64,000 nt of DNA from Marchantia polymorpha subsp. ruderalis (taxonomy: Eukaryota; Streptophyta; Marchantiopsida; Marchantiales; Marchantiaceae). A model generated the notes under the pieces. It saw nothing but the letters and a program-made list of their open reading frames with translations, had not been told where the DNA came from and ran no database searches. The position numbers and the translations under genes are program-made. Where the stretch lies: positions 3,018,501-3,082,500 of the forward strand of contig AP031352.1 of the NCBI GenBank assembly GCA_037833965.1, read 5' to 3'. This document shows, one piece after another, positions 21,761 through 31,594 of this stretch. Within the stretch, counting starts at the first letter, position 1; every line of letters starts with the position of its first letter.

Positions 21761-24700
21761 ATGCAACGTCCTCGTTGCACATACGTTCAAACTCCTGAAC
21801 TATCAAAGGTGCATTTGCTAAATTTTTAGCTGGTTCCCAAGTTGATTCATACGATGGATAGCCTTTCCATTGAATCAAATACTCTACTTTGGGATATTTA
21901 TGACCTCGAATACGTTTCTTGAGTATCTTTTCTACCTCAAACTCCTCATGATCTGCTATTAAGGTTGGAAGAGGAGGTGGTGCTGGTTGGTTGGTGAATT
22001 GTTTTGGTCGTGGTACATGTTTTCGCAATCGTGACACATGAAATACTGGATGTATTTTCATATGTGACGGAAGTTCCAACTTGTATGACACTTCACCAAC
22101 ACGCTTCAAAACCAAAAATGGACCAATGAACCTAGGATTTAACTTTGGTGTTCCTACAAGAGACAAATTCGTTGTAGATAACCAAACATGATCTCCAACC
22201 TCAAAAATCACTTCTCTACGATGAGCATCGGCATGCTGCTTTTGCCGATTTTGAGCTATCACCAACTTCTCCTTGGCCTGATGTAGTCCTTGGTGAATAT
22301 GCTTCACGAATTCGTTGATTGCTGCAACTTTGGTCGAAAACTCCTCTCCTTTCGGAAGTCTCATCAAACTTGAAGGAGTTATCGGATGAGCTCCATACAT
22401 AAGAAAAAATGGAGACACTTTTGTGGATACATTAACAGAATTGTTATATGCAAATTCCACAAGTGGCAAAAGGTTGTCCCACTCTTCTTGCTCTTCTAAT
22501 GTGAATGCTCGTAGCATATCCTCTATGGTTCTATTTGCCCTTTTAGTTTGTCCATCAGTTTGAGGGTGATAGGCCGTTGACATTGCTAGTTTTGTTTTGA
22601 AAAAACTAAACAAAGTTTTCCAAAATAAACTAGTGAAGTGAGTACCTCTATCCGTGATTAACACTTTGCTTAAGCCATGATTCACAAAAACTGCATCTAG
22701 ATACAATTGAGCTAGTTGTGGAGCTGTTACTGTTTTTGTGGTTGGCCTGATGTGAATCATCTTGCTCAATTTGTCCATAAAAACCACCACTGAATCATGT
22801 CCTAACGAAGTCCTTGGTAACTCACATACAAGATCCATGGTGACATGTTCCCACCGCTGTTCGGGAATAGGAAGAGGTTGTAATAAACCCGCTGGTTTTT
22901 GATTACTTGCCTTGTTTTGTTGACAAGCAACACAACTTCGAACGTAAGACTCCACATCCTCACGTGTTTTGGGCCAATAGTACACTCGTTGTATACTCTC
23001 CACGGTTTTCTCAACTCCCACATGACCTGCAATGGCTGTATCATGACTTTCTACCAAAATCATTGTGCGCAAATCGTGATCTTGTGGAATCCATATACGC
23101 TGATTGTAAAACGCCAAACCTCGAGATTTTTCTGCCTTTCCAGTTTGTAGTGCTCGAGTGATCTCTTCATCCTCCTTTGTGGCTTGTGACATCTTGCTCC
23201 ACCAATCCGCCTGAATTTTCACTTCTGCAACATGATTCAAACAAGGCATGCGTGTGAGAGCATCTGCAAGTTGCTTCTTTCCCTCCACGTACACAATCTT
23301 CATGTTGAAGCGTTGACGCCACTCTGCCCATCGAATTTGTCGTTTGGACAGATCCTTCTGAGTTTCCAAATAAACCAAGGGTTTATGATCAGTCTCCACC
23401 ACAAACTCCTTATCACCCAAATAATGCTTCCAATGTTTGGTTGCCAACACGATAGCTAACTCCTCCCGTTCTGTCGTGTGATAATTTTGTTCCGCCGCCA
23501 CCAACTTTCGAGAATAGAAAGCAACTGGATGCCATCCATCCTCCCATTCTTGTTGAAGTATGCCACCTACTGTTGTACCTGATGCGTCAGTGGCCAACTT
23601 GATAGAACGGTTAGGATCATACCACTTGAGAATAGGTGCGTGTAACAAAGCATCTTTCAATGCTTGAAAAGCTAACTCTTGAGCTGTTCCCCATCTCCAC
23701 TTCTGACCTTTCCCTAACATGGAAGTCAAGGCCTGAGCTAGTCGAGCAAAACCTTTCACAAATCTACGATAGAATCCAGTGAGCCCTAGAAAACTCTTCA
23801 ATTGAGTTTGATCCTCAAGTGCTATCCATTTCTGAATGGCATCTATCTTCTCACTCATCACTTGGATTCCTGTAGCTGTAACTCTATGACCCAAGTAATC
23901 TACTTCTGACTTGCCAAATTCACATTTTGAAGCTTTGGCATACAATTGATTGTCTCTTAAAACTTGAAGTACCTCTCGTAAATGACTTCTATGATCACTC
24001 AAAGTTTTGCTATACACCAATATATCATCTAGAAAAACAATGACAGATTTATCTAGATAAGGGCGAAAGATATCGTTCATCAATCCCATGAATGTAGCTG
24101 GTGCATTAATGAGACCAAAAGGCATCACCAAATACTCAAAGTGTCCATACCTAGTACGAAAAGCTGTCTTGTGAACATCTTCATCTGCAATTCGAATTTG
24201 ATTGTAGCCGCTTCTCAAATCTAGCTTGGTGAAGTACTTCGCTCCTTGAAGTTGATCATCCATACGAGGTAATGGATATTTGTTTTTCACCGTTTGCTGA
24301 TTCAACCCGCGATAATCGATACATAGTCTCATGGATCCATCCTTCTTCTTCACAAAGAGTACTGGAGCTCCATAAGGTGGAACACTTGGCTGAATGAATC
24401 CCTTGCTCAACATCTCCTCCACTTGAGCTTTGCATTCTTCCAATTCGTTTGGAGCCAAACGATATGGAGCTTTGCAAGTTGGTGTACTTCCAGGTATCAC
24501 CTCAATCTTGTGATCAACTCGCCTCTTTGGTGGTAATCCTGCAGGTAGATCATCTGGAAAAACATCTTTATACTCCATAAAAATGTCGTTCAAGGACTCC
24601 GGGATGTAAGGTTTGTCCGTGGACCCAATATCTCTTATAAGTCCAAGGAAACATACATCATCTCTAGAAATGGATGCTGTACCCATCACAAAAAGGGGTA

Positions 24701-25175
24701 AATTCCTATTCTGAGATCTAATTCTATCTCCATAGATCTTCCATCCACTACTTGTAATCACTTTTCTTCTCCAATCTACCTTCGGATTATATTGTTCCAT
24801 CCATGGCATTCCAAGGATGACATCATACCGAGCTAAACGAATTACTCTCCATTCAATGCTCTCCTTGTATCTACCTATGGATAATTCTACACTCCGTGGT
24901 AGTGTTTCTATCATTTCAGTTTGCCCGTTTGGCAATTCAACTTCTTCACTCACGTCCTTCATCAACATCAAACCTAACTTCATAGCAACACTCCTTGATA
25001 GAAAATTCTCAGTTGCTCCAGTATCAATTAAAACTCTCACCTTGTGTCCTTCCATGAAACCATCAGTGACAATGAGTTGAGCTTGCTTCTTACTCCTTCC
25101 ATGAGCTCCCAACCATTGCTTTCTTCCAACCTCGCCTTTTCTTCGCTTTGTAGAACCAGTAAGGCCGCGAGGCAA
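21756..25175 (-). CDS. pol: Chromovirus Pol polyprotein with chromodomain
   Basis: Encodes the replication enzymes. Residue numbers count from the TTG at 25175: aspartic protease DTGA at 51-54; RT with [20 protein letters not shown] and the active site FLDD (D383-D384); RNase H ([17 protein letters not shown]); integrase with the HHCC region (HVGV, CVACQQ), D781 and D842; a GPF motif; and a C-terminal chromodomain ([20 protein letters not shown]), which in this clade directs integration to particular chromatin. The canonical DGQTER reads DGQTKR, so the third catalytic residue is K878 at exactly the D-35-E position; a GAA to AAA change explains it and should abolish integration. The frame is -1 relative to gag and open upstream across the gag stop, so Pol is probably made by frameshifting; no slippery site was clear. 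Confidence 0.92.
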   Translation of the reverse strand: MPRGLTGSTKRRKGEVGRKQWLGAHGRSKKQAQLIVTDGFMEGHKVRVLIDTGATENFLSRSVAMKLGLMLMKDVSEEVELPNGQTEMIETLPRSVELSIGRYKESIEWRVIRLARYDVILGMPWMEQYNPKVDWRRKVITSSGWKIYGDRIRSQNRNLPLFVMGTASISRDDVCFLGLIRDIGSTDKPYIPESLNDIFMEYKDVFPDDLPAGLPPKRRVDHKIEVIPGSTPTCKAPYRLAPNELEECKAQVEEMLSKGFIQPSVPPYGAPVLFVKKKDGSMRLCIDYRGLNQQTVKNKYPLPRMDDQLQGAKYFTKLDLRSGYNQIRIADEDVHKTAFRTRYGHFEYLVMPFGLINAPATFMGLMNDIFRPYLDKSVIVFLDDILVYSKTLSDHRSHLREVLQVLRDNQLYAKASKCEFGKSEVDYLGHRVTATGIQVMSEKIDAIQKWIALEDQTQLKSFLGLTGFYRRFVKGFARLAQALTSMLGKGQKWRWGTAQELAFQALKDALLHAPILKWYDPNRSIKLATDASGTTVGGILQQEWEDGWHPVAFYSRKLVAAEQNYHTTEREELAIVLATKHWKHYLGDKEFVVETDHKPLVYLETQKDLSKRQIRWAEWRQRFNMKIVYVEGKKQLADALTRMPCLNHVAEVKIQADWWSKMSQATKEDEEITRALQTGKAEKSRGLAFYNQRIWIPQDHDLRTMILVESHDTAIAGHVGVEKTVESIQRVYYWPKTREDVESYVRSCVACQQNKASNQKPAGLLQPLPIPEQRWEHVTMDLVCELPRTSLGHDSVVVFMDKLSKMIHIRPTTKTVTAPQLAQLYLDAVFVNHGLSKVLITDRGTHFTSLFWKTLFSFFKTKLAMSTAYHPQTDGQTKRANRTIEDMLRAFTLEEQEEWDNLLPLVEFAYNNSVNVSTKVSPFFLMYGAHPITPSSLMRLPKGEEFSTKVAAINEFVKHIHQGLHQAKEKLVIAQNRQKQHADAHRREVIFEVGDHVWLSTTNLSLVGTPKLNPRFIGPFLVLKRVGEVSYKLELPSHMKIHPVFHVSRLRKHVPRPKQFTNQPAPPPLPTLIADHEEFEVEKILKKRIRGHKYPKVEYLIQWKGYPSYESTWEPAKNLANAPLIVQEFERMCNEDVAS

Positions 25176-25177
25176 GA

Positions 25178-26117
25178 TTACTGGTGATCTTCGTTTCCCG
25201 AAACTGCTTCCTCCACCTCTTCATACTCTATCCCCTCCATATTGTTGAACGGTCGTCGCTGCATGGGCCGTCCTCCTTGTTGTGTCGGCCGAACTTGACA
25301 AAACTTGGCTATGTGACCCATTCGTCCACATGCATAGCATTGGCGATTGTCACGAACTCCAGCTCCTCCTCGAACCATTCCGTTATTTGCATAACCTTCT
25401 TGCAAATTTGGAACTCCTGGTCGTCTAATCTCACCTCCAAATCTTGGTGGTGGTCCTCTTGTTGGTGCAAAACCTTCTCTACGTCGAAGGTTTCCCAACT
25501 CCATCGGTGTTGGACCAGATGGATCTCTAAAATTGCTCACTGGCTCACCGTGTGTGACACCAAAAGCACCTGAAATTCGTTGAGCAATTGCGATTGCTTC
25601 ATTCACAGTAGATGGATTGCTTACCATCACCTCCTTTCGAATTCGATCTTTCAAGCCTCGTTTGAACACGTCCAAGGCTTCAGCTCCACTCATATCCATG
25701 ATAGATACTTGAAGATCACGAAATTCTTCAATGTACTCATGAATACCTCCTTTCTGCTTCAGATCCCACAACTTCATTCTTGCAGTTTGAAGAGAATCCA
25801 CCGCTTGAAAATTTTGCAGAAGTACTTCCTGCATTCCACTCCACGAAATGGTAGCACCTCGTTCTGAAAGCATTCTCTCCCATGTTGTGTACCATGTGAG
25901 AGCCTTATCCGTAAGATAAGATCTCATGAACATTCCTGCAATATAATCAGAAACATGAAAATGGGATAAATGAATATTCATCCTCATAATCCATCCCTCT
26001 AACACTCCCATTGCTATACTCCCTTTGTAAGCTTCCACCTTACAGGATTTTCCCATTCGAAGCAAAAGATTTGCTTGATCTTCAATCTCTTGAAGACGTC
26101 TCCTATTTGCCTCTGCT
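25178..26117 (-). pseudogene. gag: Chromovirus gag, 3' part, cut by the Athila-like insertion
   Basis: The larger part of the Gag gene. It has the retrotransposon Gag core (YIAGMFMRSYL, ALTWYTTWERML, MKLWDLKQ, EYIEEFRDLQ) and one CX2CX4HX4C zinc knuckle (CYACGRMGHIAKFC), the nucleic-acid-binding part of the capsid protein. The frame continues upstream of the ATG at 26065 without a stop to the insertion point at 26117, and continues in frame at 42700 once the insertion and one CTGCT are removed. It ends at 25178. Confidence 0.9.
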
Positions 26118-27364
26118 TGTGGTACCCCACTTTTGGCAATTTTGAGGAAATTAAAACATTTTTGGAAAACTGTACCCTGGCAGCATTGTAAATGGCCTTC
26201 GGTACATCAAAACAGAGTGAATCCGGAAGATCGCGGGGATTCTCGAGGGATCTTGTAGAATCTGGGATTTGGGGTGCAGCAGTAAGGGCAGGCACCACCC
26301 TCCCTGCGAGCTCTGCAGTTAGGATCTCTACGGCGCAAGGCGCAAAACCCGCCTTCGGAGGTTGCGTCCGCGGCTGTAGGGAAACCCTCCCTAATTAGGT
26401 CAACCCTCGGGCGCCTTGACCAAGTTAGGATCCCGTTGGAAAGAGCTCGACGCACTGATTCCAACGAGCCCAAGAACGTTTGGAACGGACGAGGACTTAG
26501 GGAGTTATCGCTACTGGAAGAAACGGAGGCGGTCGCCTATGGCGGAAGGAGTTCGCCACCGGCGCGAATTCCGCCTACGCGGAAGGGGGAATCAAGTTTT
26601 GTCCTATGCGCGGACGAAGGCGTTCGCCTGTGCACAGGCGAAGTAGGGTTAGGGAAGGCGCGAAGTCCGCCTACGCACAGGCGTTCGCCTGTGCACAGGC
26701 ACTTCGGCGTCGGCGGGAAATCCGCCTTGGGCCCTAGAAATGCGCCTTGTGAGGTAGAAAGTGTACGGCGCCTTCCGCGCCAGCGCAGCGCCGCGTACGT
26801 CGGAAGAGCCGCCAGAGTAATCCAATCGGTACGGACCATGCGGACGGCACGGGTGGGTGCGCTCTTGGACGGACGGAGTTGCGGCGGCGGAAGCGCCGAC
26901 GGAGAGACAAGGAACGGACAGGCTGGACGGAGACGGCTGACCACGGTCAACGCCTTCCGCGCCAGCGCAGCGCCGCGGACGGAATTTGCCTGCGCACAGG
27001 CGAACGCCTGTGCACAGGAGGATGTTCAAGTTCCGCGCCGGCGGAGAATCCGCCGAGGCCCCTGCCTGCGCACAGGCAGGAGTTGAATTTTTGTCCGACA
27101 TGCGGACACACGCGTCAAGGCAGAAGGAGATTGGCCGAGGGGCGGTACGAACAAGTGTACCGCGCAAGGCGGAAAACTCGCCTTCGGCGCTACGCCCCCA
27201 TGTCCGCAGGGTGACACGCTCGCGGAGTTCAAATCCGCCAATTCGAGCGTGAGAGTTTAATCGACGACGGCGGAGCGTGAAGCCGCGCGTGAGAGCGAAG
27301 ACCGTTCCAGCGTACAGCCGGCGCGGCCATCAAGTGAGACGTTCTTCACGACCAAGAGCCGACC

Positions 27365-30300
27365 ATGACCTTCGACCGGGCGGCGGAGAACGTCCCATTC
27401 TTGAATTCGCGATTCCAATCTCTTGTGCGCGCTGCGCGCATCCATCTGCTGGCTGCGGAACATTCTCGACGTCGTCACACAGGAGATTTCTTGTTGATTG
27501 AGGGAGAAGTGAGTGCGCGTGATTTGGAATTGAGAGCGATTAGAGTTTGCCGAGAGAGAAAGAAGCGCGGGCAGTGCGGAAGTAGAATGAGCGGGCGAGC
27601 GAACCCCAGGAACGCGATGACGAGACCGAGCAGATTGCGGATGGTGCCACTTCGCCTACCGCAGAACGGGCTGCGCGCTTTTGAGGAGCGCTTAATAGCA
27701 AGAAAGCTCGATTTCTTGCTATGGGGATGGAATTACATCTGCGCGAATATGGTGCGCGAGTGGCTAGAGCCACAGGGACCACCCTCGCGCGGATTGCGTC
27801 CGCATGTTGACCGGTGGACAGTCCAAGATTGGGCGCAGGCGTTGGGAAGATGTGCTGGCATGCCAGGGCATCTCCTTTTCGACAGTGAGAGCATCAAGGT
27901 GACCAAGCAAGAAGAGGCGCAATTCGTGGAGCTGTTCAAGACCGGGAGGTCTACCAAGAATGGGTACAGGACCCGTGATTACAAGGATCGATTTCGCCGG
28001 ACTTTGTCCGCGGCGCTGATGCAATTACTGCAGCCGCACCGCGCCTGCTACATCACATTGTGGCAGGTCTCTTTTGTGGAGTGCGTCATCGAGGGAACTC
28101 CAATTCACTGGGCGAGCATCCTGCACAGGGTGATGCGACAGCACGCGTTTGAGGAGAAGGGGGGAACTCTAAACCATCTTTCTCCTTTCCTCATCAATTT
28201 TTATCGACAGCGGAATTGTTTGACAGCGGCAGAGCTTGAACATTTTCCGCCATTGTCCATCGACCATCCCGGGAAGTATGTGCGGGAGAACGAGGTCGAT
28301 ACTGATGCAGAGGAGTCACCGACTTCTACCCCATCAAGACGGAGAGACGAAGGGAGACACACCCCTGCAGCGCGAGTGCCGCGGAAGCGGCGATGGAGGG
28401 AAGAGTCTGAAGAGGAGCAGCATCAAGAACCCTCTGCTCCCATTCGACCGCGGCCGCTGTGCGAGCCATACAGCCGGCCGAAGCAGAAGGCACGCAGACT
28501 GGTGTTACCAGCTGACAGTGCAGACACGGCGACGATTGCGACGGAGATAGGAAGTGCGTCGCCAGAGAGGCGAGAGGAAGCGCGGACGACCGCAGGAGCA
28601 ACGGGCCACGCTGCAACCTCGTCGGGAGAGAGGCCGCCTACGGGCCAAGGGCCTCCGGAGTTACCACGTGCGATGCGGACAGATGTTCCGTTTGCGCACA
28701 GGCGAACCTCCGCGGACGGACGAGCCTCCGCGGACCGGCGAACACAAGTGGACGTGGATCTACGCTTACGCGTGGGAAGGAGCAGTCCGCCTGTGCACAG
28801 GCGCTCACCTGTGCACAGGTCGCCTGTGCACAGGACACCTCCACACGTGCCGCCTGTGCACAGGCAAGAATCACCCCCGTTCCAACGTAGGAAGGGGAAG
28901 GAGCCGGCGGAAGAACCGCCTACGAGACACCGGCCCTCGGGGCCAGACCCACCGGCGCACCACGCGCCGCAATTTGCGCCTTCGGCGCCAGGGCCTTCGA
29001 GCCGAGGGGATACGAGCAGAGAGCGTGCGGAGGCCGCACCATCGGCGGGAAGTCCGCCGATAGATGCGCCTTCGGCGGTAGGGCCTATAGGCCAAGGAAC
29101 ATCGGGCGTGCGGCCCCCGGCCATGTCGCCTTCGGCGATAGATGTCCGCGGCGCTACGCCTGCGGCGGACAAGGCGCCGGCAAATGCGCCTGCGCACGGG
29201 CCGGGCACAGCCCCCACGGACCGATCAAGGGAGCAGCAGACGGAGGAGCGGAGTGACTGTCCGCGGGATGAAATCTCGATGCGCGATGCGCAATCCAACC
29301 CCGCGCAGCCACCCTCCGCTCAATCGCCTTCGGCGGCGGACGACGGCGACAGAGAGAACGCGGTAGGCAATCAACAAGCGAGCGACGGGGATGCCGCTCG
29401 GGTACATTCGCCTTCCGCCTTAGACATTTTGGCGACGAGCAGCGAGGCTGCAGCCGTGCCTTCGCAGGCAGCACACGTCGACGACGTGCAGCCCCACTCG
29501 GGGCAGTCGCCGACGCAATCAATGGCGACTGAAATTCTCCACTCGGATGATGACGACGGAGGCTCCACGGAAGAAATGTCAGGAGCAGAAGACACCGAGG
29601 AGGAAGAGGAGGAAATTGTTGGAGCGCCGGCGGCGGCGCTCTCTGAGCAGGTGATTCCGTTGCTGCGGTACTTGGATCGCAAGGTCGATAAATACGCCGA
29701 CCCACTCCAGCCGGGATCTTACATCGAGTTAGTGCGCAGGCGGACTCGCACTAAAGTCCACACCAGCAAGCTATTAGCTAGAGTGGACCAGGAGTTGAGG
29801 GACTTGAAGGAGAAGCATGAGTGCTTGTGGGGACAGTACAAGCTTAATCAGAAGTTCTACAAGCACACCGAGAAGATGAAGGATGAAAAACTGGGCGAGC
29901 TCACCAAGGAGCAGGTGAAGGTCAAGGAAGCACTCAACTCTGAGCAGGCCCAGAATCGGATTTTGTCAGAGGAGCTCGTGCGACAGACGAGGTTGTTGGA
30001 ACAATGTCAGCTCGCACGGCAGGCGGATGAAGAGTTAATCCGCAGGTTGCAGTCAGAGTGTGGCGAATTGAGAGCGCAACGTGCTGAAGCCGAATCGCAA
30101 TTAGTGATAATTGAAGAGGATCGCAGGAAGGAGGCGGATCGCACGAAGGTGGAGACGGCGAGGCGAGTCGCCCACTGTCTCAAGGGCTACGCCCACTGGG
30201 AAGTGAAGGCGCAGGAGAAACTCACACTGCGTGAGTTTGAGCTGCGCGCAGCCGGGTTGTTGTCAGGCGACAGTAGGAGTCGGCGGAAGGTAGCAAAGAA

Positions 30301-30502
30301 GCTCGAAGCCTTTCTGTCGAAGGCACAGGATACCATGTCCGCCCTCGAAGGGGAGGTGTCCGCGGCGTTGCAGCGTTTGGGACTGCGCAGTCGAGCGGAA
30401 GAGTGGCAGGGTAGGGAGTTAGTGCGCGGCAGTCGGCCGCGCAGGAGACGTAGTACAGGTTCCGCGGAGTGTAGTGTAGCGTGGTTCCGTGCAGGCGTGT
30501 AG
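27365..30502 (+). CDS. LTR-encoded protein (1,045 aa), copy in the 5' LTR
   Basis: Function unknown. The start is the ATG at 27365, in context gaccATGacc and conserved in every long copy. Residues about 1-290 form a globular domain (LDFLLWGWNYIC, RWTVQDWAQALG, ITLWQVSFVECVIEGTPIHW) that loosely recalls the putative plant transposon protein domain. Residues about 300-720 are Pro/Ser/Ala/Arg-rich with SPVHR repeats encoded by DNA palindromes and basic clusters (RKRRW, PKQKARR) that could be nuclear signals. About 725-755 is acidic (SDDDDGG, EEEEEE). About 758-1010 is a coiled coil rich in heptads and charged residues, followed by a basic tail. There is no protease, RT, integrase, zinc knuckle or membrane segment, so it is not a classical envelope protein. 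In this LTR it lies upstream of the TATA box, so it would need a promoter in 26118-27364. Confidence 0.85.
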   Translation: MTFDRAAENVPFLNSRFQSLVRAARIHLLAAEHSRRRHTGDFLLIEGEVSARDLELRAIRVCRERKKRGQCGSRMSGRANPRNAMTRPSRLRMVPLRLPQNGLRAFEERLIARKLDFLLWGWNYICANMVREWLEPQGPPSRGLRPHVDRWTVQDWAQALGRCAGMPGHLLFDSESIKVTKQEEAQFVELFKTGRSTKNGYRTRDYKDRFRRTLSAALMQLLQPHRACYITLWQVSFVECVIEGTPIHWASILHRVMRQHAFEEKGGTLNHLSPFLINFYRQRNCLTAAELEHFPPLSIDHPGKYVRENEVDTDAEESPTSTPSRRRDEGRHTPAARVPRKRRWREESEEEQHQEPSAPIRPRPLCEPYSRPKQKARRLVLPADSADTATIATEIGSASPERREEARTTAGATGHAATSSGERPPTGQGPPELPRAMRTDVPFAHRRTSADGRASADRRTQVDVDLRLRVGRSSPPVHRRSPVHRSPVHRTPPHVPPVHRQESPPFQRRKGKEPAEEPPTRHRPSGPDPPAHHAPQFAPSAPGPSSRGDTSRERAEAAPSAGSPPIDAPSAVGPIGQGTSGVRPPAMSPSAIDVRGATPAADKAPANAPAHGPGTAPTDRSREQQTEERSDCPRDEISMRDAQSNPAQPPSAQSPSAADDGDRENAVGNQQASDGDAARVHSPSALDILATSSEAAAVPSQAAHVDDVQPHSGQSPTQSMATEILHSDDDDGGSTEEMSGAEDTEEEEEEIVGAPAAALSEQVIPLLRYLDRKVDKYADPLQPGSYIELVRRRTRTKVHTSKLLARVDQELRDLKEKHECLWGQYKLNQKFYKHTEKMKDEKLGELTKEQVKVKEALNSEQAQNRILSEELVRQTRLLEQCQLARQADEELIRRLQSECGELRAQRAEAESQLVIIEEDRRKEADRTKVETARRVAHCLKGYAHWEVKAQEKLTLREFELRAAGLLSGDSRSRRKVAKKLEAFLSKAQDTMSALEGEVSAALQRLGLRSRAEEWQGRELVRGSRPRRRRSTGSAECSVAWFRAGV

Positions 30503-30538
30503 CGTAGTGCAGTGTAGTGTTAGGTAGGACTTAGAAGG

Positions 30539-30547
30539 TATAAAATA
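30539..30547 (+). promoter_or_regulatory. LTR TATA box (5' LTR)
   Basis: TATAAAATA, 37 bp after the ORF stop. Conserved at the same place in six other LTRs of this family in the window (7578, 13827, 41726, and as TATAAAGTA at 46224, 55048, 57099). This is the probable promoter of the genomic RNA, with transcription starting near 30570. Confidence 0.75.
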
Positions 30548-30550
30548 GTT

Positions 30551-30567
30551 CCAGGCGTTTTGCCTGG
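30551..30567 (+). promoter_or_regulatory. Conserved hairpin next to the TATA box
   Basis: CCAGGC-GTTTT-GCCTGG, a perfect 6-bp stem. In the diverged LTR at 45243-48622 the arm pair reads CAAGGC / GCCTTG, a compensatory C-G to A-T change that keeps the pairing. Confidence 0.55.
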
Positions 30568-31530
30568 GGTTCTTTCCCATCAGAAGTGCAGATCAGGAAC
30601 CCATTTCCTTTGCGTGTTTGTGTCCTTGAGTTCTGTCACCACGCACGAGGAGTTACAACTTAGCGTTCCGCATTTTGTAGCTGAAGGCCTGCGGCCAAAT
30701 GTTCAGAGCTAGTACATTGGTTAGAGACTTGAGTAGTTCGGATCTGCACCTGCGGGTGACTGCCGATGCTCAGAGCCAGTGACTAGTTAGATACTTGAAC
30801 AGTTTCGCCCCTACACCTTCGAGTGTTTCTTTCTGATTGTACTCCTTGGGATTTTTCCCCTGAATGCCAAAGTGAAGTTTTGTTACTTCGTGTAAGCCTT
30901 GGTTGTAAATTCAGGTTACGCTGCAGCCGGTGCCTTGAGGGTAACCCCTGTAGTATTTCTGGGAATGACAAGTGCCTGAGAATTCAAACTCTTCAATAGA
31001 CTGTTGTTGTGTTACTGGAATGTTTCACAGTGAGTCCTTCAGTGCGGACCTGTGTTCTCTGCGCGTTTTGTGAGTTGAGAGTGTTGTTCACCGCGTAGGA
31101 GTGACTTCGATCCGAAGTAGGCAGTCCAAACCGGGTTTCCTACACTAGCAGCAAGCTAGTGGAAGTGTTGTAAAAGCCGGAGTTGGAAGTCACTGCCCGC
31201 AGCTTTGCCGAGTGTGCTCGCGAGAGACTTTCCCCCCTGAAATCTTGAAGTAGAGGTCCTAACGGATCTCTGGGTTGTGTTTCTGTAGTTTCAGGTGTGT
31301 GTGTGTGTGTTACGCTGCACTGTGCGACCTCCGAGTGCGCTCCGAGTGGACACTTGCAGTATTTCTGGGAGTGACAGTTGCCTGAGAATTCAAACTCCTC
31401 AATAGTCTGTTAAAACGTGACACTTTGTACCCTGTGTGTTCCTCTGTCCCTGTGGGTTCGACCTTTCTACCACTATATTGCAGTTTTAGCCTTTAGTGGG
31501 TTATTACATAAGAAGCCGACAACTTCTTTT

Positions 31531-31548
31531 TGGCGCCGCTGCCGGGGA
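31531..31548 (+). other. Primer binding site, Asp tRNA
   Basis: TGGCGCCGCTGCCGGGGA matches the complement of the plant Asp-tRNA 3' end (as I recall it) at 17 of 18 positions. It starts 22 nt after the LTR end, a rather long gap. Confidence 0.85.
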
Positions 31549-31594
31549 CAGTTGCGTCAACACCGGGGTTTTTACGAGCAGCCATGCTCGGTGA

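Larger units (their letters stand above)
26118..31508 (+). repeat. 5' LTR of the Athila-like element (5,391 bp)
   Basis: TGTGGTACCCC to GGTTATTACA. Three parts: a 1,247-bp GC-rich, palindrome-rich segment without a clear gene; the ORF at 27365-30502; then TATA box, hairpin and about 960 bp of R/U5 with a diverged internal duplication (30859-31005 against 31235-31411) and a (TG)n tract near 31297-31312. Confidence 0.96.

Noticed and set aside
26600-28870. CRISPR-like array suggested by the repeated CCTGTGCACAGG palindromes
   Set aside because: Spacing is irregular, spacers are not unique units, and the context is a eukaryotic retrotransposon.
27365-30502. LTR gene as an envelope-like gene
   Set aside because: No signal peptide, transmembrane segment or furin-like site; the C terminus is a soluble coiled coil with a basic tail.
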